From: Mycolicibacterium mucogenicum DSM 44124
GTDB lineage: Bacteria; Actinomycetota; Actinomycetes; Mycobacteriales; Mycobacteriaceae
Reading direction: 5' to 3'
DNA length: 64,000 nucleotides
Assembly: GCF_005670685.2 (NCBI RefSeq)
Contig: NZ_CP062008.1
Coordinates: forward strand, 4,526,001-4,590,000
A model generated the notes under the pieces. The model did not search any database, was not told the origin of the DNA, and worked only from the letters and a program-made list of their open reading frames with translations. The position numbers were made by a program, and so were the translations under genes. Position 1 is the first letter of the stretch. Each line of letters begins with the position of its first letter. Of this stretch, positions 57,665 to 64,000 are shown one piece after another.

Positions 57665-59533
57665 CTATTCGACGGTGACCGACTTCGCCAGGTTCCGGGG
57701 CTTGTCCACGTCGTATCCGCGCTCGCGGGCGACCGACGCGGCAAACACCTGCAGCGGGATGGTCGATAGCAGGGGCTGGAACAGCGTCGAGGTCGTCGGC
57801 AGCTCGAAGATGTAGTCCGCGTACGGGCGCACCGTCTCGTCGCCCTCCTCGGCGATGACGATGGTGACCGCGCCACGGGCCTGAATCTCGCGGATGTTGC
57901 TCAGCAGCTTGGCGTGCAGCATCGACGAGCCCTTGGGCGACGGCATCACCACGATCACCGGCAGATCGTCGTCGATCAGCGCGATGGGACCGTGCTTGAG
58001 CTCGCCGGCGGCAAAGCCCTCGGCATGCATGTACGCCAGCTCCTTGAGCTTGAGCGCACCCTCGAGCGCGACCGGATAGCCCACATGCCGTCCCAGGAAC
58101 AGCACCGTCGGCGACTGCGCGAACTGCTTGCCCAGAACCGCGATCGGGTCCAGCCGCTCGAGCACCTGCTCGACCAACGCCGGCATTGCCTCCAGCTCGC
58201 GGTACTCGCGGGCGACCTCGTCCGGGTACTTGGTACCGCGCGCCTGCGCCAACGCCAGGCCCACCAGGTAGTTGGCGGCCACCTGGGCCAGGAACGTCTT
58301 GGTCGCGGCGACACCGATCTCCGGCCCGGCCCGGGTGTAGAGCACGGCGTCGGCCTCGCGCGGAATCTGCGAGCCGTTGGTGTTGCAGATGGCGAGCACC
58401 TTGGCCTTCTGGCCCTTGGCGTGCCGGACGGCCTCCAGGGTGTCGGCGGTCTCGCCGGACTGCGAGATGGCGATCACCAGCGTGCTGCGGTCCAGCACCG
58501 GGTCGCGGTACCGGAACTCGCTGGCCAGCTCGACCTCGACCGGCAGCCGGGTCCAGTGCTCGATGGCGTACTTGGCGAGCAGGCCGGAGTGGTACGCGGT
58601 ACCGCAGGCGACGATGAAGACCTTGTCGACGTCGCGCAGCTCCTGGTCGGAGAGCCGCTGCTCGTCGAGCACGATCTTGCCGTCGACGAAGTGGCCGAGC
58701 AGCGTGTCGGAGACGGCCGCGGGCTGCTCGGCGATCTCCTTGTACATGAAGTAGTCGTAGCCACCCTTTTCGGCGGCCGACAGGTCCCAGTCGATGTGGA
58801 ACGGGCGCGCCCGATCGGACGCGTCGTTGCCGTCGAAGTCCAGTACCTGGTAGCCGTCCGCGGTGATCACCACGGCCTGGTCCTGTCCGAGCTCGACGGC
58901 GTCGCGGGTGTACTCGATGAAGGCCGCGACGTCGGAGCCGACGAACATCTCGCCGTCGCCGACCCCGACCACCAGCGGCGTGGACCGGCGGGCCGCAATG
59001 ATGGTGCCCGGGTCGTCGGCGTTGCTGAACACCAGCGTGAAGTGGCCCTCCAGCCGGCGCAGCACCGCCAGCACCGACGCGACGAAGTCGCCGGCCGTCG
59101 GCCCGTTGCGGTAGGCCTGCGCCACCAGGTGGACGGCCACCTCGGAGTCGGTGTCGCTCTGGAACTCGACGCCGGCGGCCTCCAGCTCGGCGCGCAGCCC
59201 GGCGAAGTTCTCGATGATGCCGTTGTGGACCACCGCGAGCTTGCCGCTGGCATCGCTGTGCGGATGCGCGTTGCGGTCGGTGGGACGCCCGTGGGTCGCC
59301 CAGCGGGTGTGCCCCATGCCGGTGGTGCCTTCGAGCTCAGCGGCATCGGTTTCGGCCAGCGCCTCTTCGAGATTGGCCAGTCGGCCGGCGCGCCGCCGGA
59401 TGGTCAGACCCCCGTGGCCATCGGCCAGAGCGACACCGGACGAGTCGTAGCCGCGGTATTCCATCCGTCTCAGCGCGTCGACCACGATGTCGCGGGCCGG
59501 CCGTTGCCCGACATAGCCGACGATTCCACACAT
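57665..59533 (-). CDS. glmS: Glutamine-fructose-6-phosphate aminotransferase
   Basis: 622 residues. MCGIVGYVGQRPA exposes Cys as catalytic residue of the glutaminase domain (about 1-235); two SIS sugar-phosphate domains follow (ISQSGETADTLEAVR; LGRHVGYPVALEGALKLKE), ending DKPRNLAKSVTVE. Makes glucosamine-6-phosphate for the cell wall. A -10-like TACCCT lies 8 bases upstream on the minus strand. No glmS ribozyme is present. Confidence 0.97.
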   Translation of the reverse strand: MCGIVGYVGQRPARDIVVDALRRMEYRGYDSSGVALADGHGGLTIRRRAGRLANLEEALAETDAAELEGTTGMGHTRWATHGRPTDRNAHPHSDASGKLAVVHNGIIENFAGLRAELEAAGVEFQSDTDSEVAVHLVAQAYRNGPTAGDFVASVLAVLRRLEGHFTLVFSNADDPGTIIAARRSTPLVVGVGDGEMFVGSDVAAFIEYTRDAVELGQDQAVVITADGYQVLDFDGNDASDRARPFHIDWDLSAAEKGGYDYFMYKEIAEQPAAVSDTLLGHFVDGKIVLDEQRLSDQELRDVDKVFIVACGTAYHSGLLAKYAIEHWTRLPVEVELASEFRYRDPVLDRSTLVIAISQSGETADTLEAVRHAKGQKAKVLAICNTNGSQIPREADAVLYTRAGPEIGVAATKTFLAQVAANYLVGLALAQARGTKYPDEVAREYRELEAMPALVEQVLERLDPIAVLGKQFAQSPTVLFLGRHVGYPVALEGALKLKELAYMHAEGFAAGELKHGPIALIDDDLPVIVVMPSPKGSSMLHAKLLSNIREIQARGAVTIVIAEEGDETVRPYADYIFELPTTSTLFQPLLSTIPLQVFAASVARERGYDVDKPRNLAKSVTVE

Positions 59534-59618
59534 GGTTATCCAGGGTAGTGCAGCCGCCCGGGTGCCGGACCGTGCATGCGTGACGCGCAAACCATGGCCA
59601 CTGCGCTAACGTCATCGC

Positions 59619-60470
59619 GTGGCCAAGACGAAGAAGCTCTTCGGCGCCCTGACGCGCCGCGGCCCGCACCGCGTTCTGCGCGGTGACCTGGGTTTTGCCG
59701 GCCTGCCGGGCACCGTCTACACCCCCGAGTCGGGGCTGAATCTGCCCGGCGTGGCATTCGGCCATGACTGGTTGCAGGGTGTCGGACGTTACAACGGCAC
59801 GCTCGAGCATCTGGCGTCCTGGGGCATCGTCGCGGCCGCGCCCAACACCGAGACCGGCATCGCGCCGTCGGTGCTGAACCTGGCGTACGACCTGGGCACC
59901 ACCCTCGACATCATCACCGGAGTCCGGCTCGGCCCCGGCAAGATCAGCGTGCACCCGACCAAGCTGGGCCTGGCCGGGCACGGTTTCGGGGCATCGGCCG
60001 CGATCTTCACCGCCGCCGGCCTGGGCTCGTCGGCCAACCCGCTGAAGGCGGTGGCCGCGGTGTTCCCGACCGCGAGCAAGCCCGACGCCGACCAGCCCGC
60101 GGCCGGCCTGCGGGTTCCCGGCCTCATCCTCAACGCGCCAGGCGCTGACCTGACCATCCAGTCCAACGCCACCGAGCTGGCCGCCGCGTGGCGGACGGCA
60201 ACGGTGCGGACCGTCGCCAAGGCCGTCCCCGGCGGACTGGCCGAAGGCTTCCGGCTGTCCAAACTGGTCGGGATGCCCGGCGCGGATCGCCGCACCCAGA
60301 AGACGGTGCGCGCCCTGCTGACCGGTTACCTGCTGTTCCAGCTGACCGGCGACAAGGCCTACAAGGATTTCGCCGACGCCGACGTGGTGCTGCCGAAGAC
60401 CGTCGCCGCCGATCCCGACGCCGAGAGCCCGGCGCTGGAAGACAAGGTCGCCGCGCTGCTGAAGGGCTAG
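59619..60470 (+). CDS. Alpha/beta hydrolase-fold protein lacking the nucleophile (Rv3438-like)
   Basis: 283 residues, dienelactone-hydrolase-like. The nucleophile elbow that should read GxSxG is GHGFG: residue 122 is Gly instead of Ser. The oxyanion region VAFGHDWLQG is retained. It is probably a binding or structural protein. GTG 59619 lies 6 bases after TAACGT (59607-59612), a leaderless pattern. Divergent from glmS, in the place of Rv3438 as remembered. Confidence 0.8.
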   Translation: MAKTKKLFGALTRRGPHRVLRGDLGFAGLPGTVYTPESGLNLPGVAFGHDWLQGVGRYNGTLEHLASWGIVAAAPNTETGIAPSVLNLAYDLGTTLDIITGVRLGPGKISVHPTKLGLAGHGFGASAAIFTAAGLGSSANPLKAVAAVFPTASKPDADQPAAGLRVPGLILNAPGADLTIQSNATELAAAWRTATVRTVAKAVPGGLAEGFRLSKLVGMPGADRRTQKTVRALLTGYLLFQLTGDKAYKDFADADVVLPKTVAADPDAESPALEDKVAALLKG

Positions 60471-60730
60471 TGGTTGCGCAGCGCGCTGATCAGGTCGTCC
60501 TTCTTCAGTGCCGAGTAACCCGTCAGACCCAGCTCTTTGGCGCGCTTCTTCAGGTCCTGCACCGTCCAGTCGTCGTAGGACCCGGACTTCCCGCCCTTGC
60601 GGCCGACGGAAGAACCGCCCCGCGCGGCCGCAGCATTCGAGATTCGCGCTGCCTTTTCTTTCGAGTCACCCTGCTTGCGCAGCTCTTCGTACATCTTCTC
60701 GTTCTTGATCGAGGAATTGGGCACGGCCAT
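60467..60730 (-). CDS. Small SAP/Rho-N-like protein (DUF7218-like)
   Basis: 87 residues. Basic N-terminal region (NEKMYEELRKQGDSKEKAARI), Gly/Ser/Lys linker and C-terminal helix-extended-helix motif (DWTVQDLKKRAKELGLTGYSALKKDDLISAL) of the SAP or Rho-N type, which binds nucleic acids. GAAGGAGCC precedes ATG 60730. Overlaps the end of the convergent hydrolase-fold gene by 4 bases. Confidence 0.8.
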   Translation of the reverse strand: MAVPNSSIKNEKMYEELRKQGDSKEKAARISNAAAARGGSSVGRKGGKSGSYDDWTVQDLKKRAKELGLTGYSALKKDDLISALRNH

Positions 60731-60798
60731 GGCTCCTTCGCTGTGAATCGCACAGGCAGAATGCCCTGACCGCACGCGATTGAAACGCCGCAACAGAT

Positions 60799-62250
60799 TC
60801 ACTCGCCCACTTGCGGCAACTCATCAGCCGCGATCTCACACGGCGTCTTGGCTGTCGGGTTCTCCTGTCCGGCAACAGGTTCCACGGGCAGCGAGACCGG
60901 TGCCGGTGGCGGGGTGGGTGCCGGAGGCGGAGTGGGTGCCGCTGTCACCTGCTGCGGGTCGACGGGAGGTTGCGCGGCTGCCGGTTCGTCCGCGTCCGCG
61001 GCCATCTCGCCGGTGCTTCCGCCCTCGGTCTCGGCGTCCTCGTCGGCTTCGTCGGCTTCGTCGTCGTCTTCGTCGTCAGCTTGGTCGTCGTCTTCGTCCG
61101 CATCGGAGGTCGCGTCGTCGTCCTTGTCGCCCAACCCGAGGTCGTCGGCGAGCCCGTCGTTGACGTCGTCGAGCCCGGCCAGTCCCGACGCTCCGGGCGC
61201 CAGACCGGCCATGGAACCGAGCACTCCCCCGATGGCATCGGTCAGCTGCCGACCCAAACCGCCCACGCCCGAACCCAATCCGAAATCCCCGGACGAGCCG
61301 GCCGCCGGGGTTGCCGCAGCAGCGCCGAGCGCCGGTTCGGGAACTCCGGGCGCACCGGTCGACGGAACCGGGGCCGGTTCGGCAGGAACGGGCGGGGCCG
61401 ACGGCGCTGCAACGGGTTCGGCCGGCACCGGCGGAGCCGCAGGAGCGGACGGAGCCGACGGCGCCCACCCGGCCGCGGTGCCCAACGTTGCGAAGGGCGC
61501 AGCCGCCGCGGCCTGATACGCCGGTGCGGACGGCAACGCTGGCACGGGAGGCGGCCCCTGAGGCGCCCAGTCGGGCGTCAGCACGACGGGCACCGCGAAC
61601 GATACTCCCGCCGGGGTGACTGCGGCGATGGCCGAATCGTAGGCCGCCGCAACGGCATCGGAGGCATCCTGCAGTGCGGGCAACAGGTCCCCCGCCACCG
61701 CGCGAAGGACGAAGGGCTTGATCTGCTGGTCGACGATCTCGCTGGCGGCCGACAGGTCGCCGGCCCCGGCGAGGACCGCGCGGGCTGCCGCGCTCCACTG
61801 GTCGCGGTGTCCGGCAGCCTGTGCATCGGCCCGCCACACCGCGTCGACCTTGGCGTCGACGGCGCGCCACAACTCGTCCCGCAGCGTCGTCAGCGCCCGC
61901 GCGCTGCGCTGCAGATGCGCGACCACATCCTCGGCCGCGACCGTCAGCGACCGCAGAAACTCTGCGGCGGCGTCCCCGCCGGTGCCCGACCACTGGGCCG
62001 TCAGCTCCCGATATCCGTTGCCCTGCAACCGCAGTGCGTCCTGCGCGACCACCACGGCGGCATCGAGTGAGCGGGCGTCCGCGGACAGCGCGTCGAGGTT
62101 GAGCCCGCTCTCGGCGCGATACAACTCGGCCAACGGCCCCGGAGACGGCAGGCCCAGCACCTGGCATGCCGCGACGTACTCGTCGAGGACCGTCAGCGCG
62201 TGGTCGCCGTCGGAGAGACGCCCGGCGACATCGAACGCGGCCGCCATCAT
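60799..62250 (-). CDS. Ala/Pro-rich WXG100-like protein (Rv3439c-like)
   Basis: 483 residues. Helical N-terminal 200 residues with the WxG-type turn QWSGTGGDAAAEFLRSL, as in ESX-secreted helical hairpins; then a Pro/Ala-rich linker, a Gly-rich segment, and a very acidic run (about residues 370-410, more than 20 Asp/Glu). Ends with a Pro-rich tail. Position and composition match Rv3439c. Start overlaps the preceding gene as TGATG. May be exported by a type VII system, but no secretion motif is certain. Confidence 0.7.
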   Translation of the reverse strand: MMAAAFDVAGRLSDGDHALTVLDEYVAACQVLGLPSPGPLAELYRAESGLNLDALSADARSLDAAVVVAQDALRLQGNGYRELTAQWSGTGGDAAAEFLRSLTVAAEDVVAHLQRSARALTTLRDELWRAVDAKVDAVWRADAQAAGHRDQWSAAARAVLAGAGDLSAASEIVDQQIKPFVLRAVAGDLLPALQDASDAVAAAYDSAIAAVTPAGVSFAVPVVLTPDWAPQGPPPVPALPSAPAYQAAAAAPFATLGTAAGWAPSAPSAPAAPPVPAEPVAAPSAPPVPAEPAPVPSTGAPGVPEPALGAAAATPAAGSSGDFGLGSGVGGLGRQLTDAIGGVLGSMAGLAPGASGLAGLDDVNDGLADDLGLGDKDDDATSDADEDDDQADDEDDDEADEADEDAETEGGSTGEMAADADEPAAAQPPVDPQQVTAAPTPPPAPTPPPAPVSLPVEPVAGQENPTAKTPCEIAADELPQVGE

Positions 62251-62552
62251 CAGGCCAACCGGCCGGCGAGGTCGGTGTCAGCGTCCACGTAGCGCCCTGA
62301 CGAAACCCGCAGCGTCGCTGCGGCTTCCGTCGACGCGGACGCCCACGCGCGAAGCTGTCCGGCCGACTGGTCCAGCGCGGCTCGCAAGGCGGCCGCGCTC
62401 GCGGCATGATCACGCCCGCCGCAGAACCCGTCGAAGTACCACCGCAACAGCGGCGCGACCGCGGTGCCGAGCATGTCGGCGACCGATTCGCACCGCTGCG
62501 CGATGTCCCGCACCGCGGCGAGGTCTATCCGAGCGACGTCACGTTCTCTCAT
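62250..62552 (-). CDS. WXG100-sized helical protein (Rv3440c-like)
   Basis: 100 residues, mainly two long helices (VRDIAQRCESVADMLG; ASAAALRAALDQSAGQLRAWA), the size of ESX partner proteins though a strict WxG is missing. Translationally coupled to the Ala/Pro-rich gene downstream, so the two probably form a heterodimer. Confidence 0.7.
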   Translation of the reverse strand: MRERDVARIDLAAVRDIAQRCESVADMLGTAVAPLLRWYFDGFCGGRDHAASAAALRAALDQSAGQLRAWASASTEAAATLRVSSGRYVDADTDLAGRLA

Positions 62553-62663
62553 GCCTTGCTATGACGCGCGGCGCGGCCGTTCGGTTCCATCGAAGCTGAA
62601 AATATCCTGTGGCCATCCGCCAAAACGTCCTTCGCGGACGGCTGTCGGCACTAGCCTGCAACG

Positions 62664-63239
62664 ATGCAACCGCTGGTCTTCCTCGATACGGAGACCACCG
62701 GCCTACACGCCGACCGGCAACCCTGGGAAATCGCGATGCTGCGGCGCGACGACGCCGGTGAATCCCGCATCGTGCTGTACATCGATCTGGCCGACCTCGA
62801 TCTCGACGCCGCCCAACCCGCGGGCCTGCGGATCAGCCGGTTCTCCAGTCGCCATCCCCAGGTGGTGTACGGGCCCATTCACCTCCCGTCGGTGCACCGC
62901 GAACAGGAAGCCGCGGAAATCGTCCGCGAGTGGACCATGGACGCCACCATCGTCGGCGTCGTTCCCAGCTTCGATACCCAGTGTCTGTGCGCCATGCTGG
63001 CGCGTCATCAGCTGACACCGGGCTGGAGCCCCAAACTCGTCGACGTCATCTCCCTGGCCGCCCGATACGTTCTCGACTACGGGCGCACCCCGGAACGCGA
63101 CTCGACACAACTGTCCCGGCAGTGCGGAGTCCGTCCGCCCGGCGCCGGCCTCCGGCACACCGCGCTCGGCGATGCACGTTGGGCGATGCGCTGGTACGAC
63201 CAGCTGTCCACCCGCCTGATGTCCCGACTCACCCAGTAG
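62664..63239 (+). CDS. DEDDh-type exonuclease-like protein
   Basis: 191 residues. FLDTETTGLH supplies the first DxE pair, VVPSFDTQCL the second Asp, and RHTALGDARWA the His-Asp of the DEDDh fold. It should be a 3'-5' exonuclease acting on DNA or RNA. TAGCCT (62652-62657) is 6 bases before the ATG, a leaderless pattern. Confidence 0.75.
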   Translation: MQPLVFLDTETTGLHADRQPWEIAMLRRDDAGESRIVLYIDLADLDLDAAQPAGLRISRFSSRHPQVVYGPIHLPSVHREQEAAEIVREWTMDATIVGVVPSFDTQCLCAMLARHQLTPGWSPKLVDVISLAARYVLDYGRTPERDSTQLSRQCGVRPPGAGLRHTALGDARWAMRWYDQLSTRLMSRLTQ

Positions 63240-63250
63240 GACAAGCGAAC

Positions 63251-64000
63251 TCAGCGCAATCCCGGATGTGTTCCCGACTGCCGTGCCCGCCGCTGCACCG
63301 CGGCGATCTCGCGCAGCCCGTCACCAAGCAGGCTCCGGTTGAGTGGGGACAGGTCGCCGACGGTGATCACGTCGTTCGGGGTGCGGCCGTCGGCGATCAG
63401 TTCGACCTGATGCGCCAACCGCATTCGTTGCAGCATGACGAAAACCTCTGTGAGAGTGTGCGCATCGCGTTCCGTCAGGGCTCCGGTACTGGCCGCCGCT
63501 GCCAGCCGGGCCGGCGTCGACGCCGACGTCATGTCGGCGGTCAGGCCACCCCACCGGGCCAGGTTGACGATCGGCGTCACCGCATGCGTCTTCAGGTCGA
63601 AGGTGCCGCCGCGCCGCGACAGCACGTCCCGCAGCGACCACGTGCGCACCTTGCCGGACAGCGCATCCAGCAGTTGCAGGCGCAGCGCGTTCGGATGTTC
63701 GTCACGCATCCGGTGGAACACCGTGGGCACGGTGTGCAGCGCCCGGTTCCCCCACACGACGCGACCGTCGATCAGCAGCGAGGACAGGATCAAACCCTTG
63801 CCGCGCAAGGGATCATCGAGCCAGCCCTCGGCGGCCTGCGCCCAGTCGGAGGCCGACCGCGCGAACGCCTTGTGTGACGCGACGGCACCGTTACTGTCGG
63901 CCGGCAGACCGCAACCGTCGAGGATCTCGTGCGTGCGGGCCGCGATGGCACGCAACTGTGCGCATTCGGCATCGCAGCTGTCGGCCCAGCTGAGTGCGCT
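63251..64000 (-). CDS. Putative nucleotidyltransferase (DUF294 type), N-terminus cut by edge
   Basis: Open on the minus strand from the right edge to the stop at 63251. The visible 249 residues include LILSSLLIDGRVVWGNRAL and, at the C-terminus, EVFVMLQRMRLAHQVELIADGR and LSPLNRSLLGDGLREIAAVQ, typical of the DUF294 C-terminal helical domain that follows a nucleotidyltransferase in CBS-containing signalling proteins. The catalytic GS...DxD part lies at or beyond the edge. Confidence 0.75.
   Translation of the reverse strand, partial: SALSWADSCDAECAQLRAIAARTHEILDGCGLPADSNGAVASHKAFARSASDWAQAAEGWLDDPLRGKGLILSSLLIDGRVVWGNRALHTVPTVFHRMRDEHPNALRLQLLDALSGKVRTWSLRDVLSRRGGTFDLKTHAVTPIVNLARWGGLTADMTSASTPARLAAAASTGALTERDAHTLTEVFVMLQRMRLAHQVELIADGRTPNDVITVGDLSPLNRSLLGDGLREIAAVQRRARQSGTHPGLR

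Overview
The window is chromosomal DNA from a high-GC actinobacterium, almost certainly a mycobacterium of the Mycolicibacterium type. The gene order whiB3 / groEL1-groES / tsaD-rimI-tsaB-tsaE / alr / gad / NAD(P)HX repair / glmS follows the M. tuberculosis Rv3415c-Rv3440c backbone as I remember it. The His-rich GroEL1 tail, a 13E12-type DUF222/HNH gene with an SOS box, and a CIRCE-controlled groESL also fit. No rRNA, tRNA, CRISPR array or intact insertion sequence was seen.

Left part (1-16984): an Rv3415c-like gene is cut by the edge, then whiB3. A complete [NiFe] hydrogenase locus of the actinobacterial high-affinity type (group 1h, Hhy) follows. It holds a nickel permease and a DUF6390-like gene on the minus strand; then, on the plus strand, hypA-hypB, the small and large subunits, a NifU/Rieske-like electron-transfer protein, three cluster-specific proteins of unknown function, a 39-residue membrane peptide, the maturation protease, hypC-hypF-hypC-hypD-hypE. 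Most junctions overlap as ATGA or GTGA, so this is a tightly coupled operon set for importing nickel, building the active site, and oxidising atmospheric H2 into the respiratory chain.

Middle (16981-28850): a potassium/proton antiporter divergent from a TrkA/RCK protein; a TetR regulator divergent from SnoaL/EthD-like genes; SnoaL, OsmC, ferritin-like di-iron, enoyl-CoA hydratase, adenylate cyclase and truncated haemoglobin genes; a small secreted protein; a carboxylesterase. Then comes a roughly 1.2 kb scar in which the last 20 codons and the terminator of groEL1 are duplicated. One edge of the duplication falls on the position of the phage Bxb1 attB site.

Right part (28856-64000): groEL1, groES and CIRCE, then a stress-protein/DUF445/Abi-alpha operon, a PucR regulator divergent from a P450-reductase-Rieske oxygenase-ChoD operon, EamA and SnoaL genes, the t6A cluster, alr, gad, NAD(P)HX repair, a mannitol-type PTS with a DeoR regulator and dehydrogenase, the SOS-controlled HNH gene, a GGDEF protein, glmS, a hydrolase-fold protein lacking its nucleophile, a WXG100-like pair, an exonuclease and a cut nucleotidyltransferase. 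Two hairpin repeats with compensatory changes sit beside alr and the NAD(P)HX repair gene. Several genes show a -10 box 5-6 nt before the start codon, the signature of leaderless transcription.
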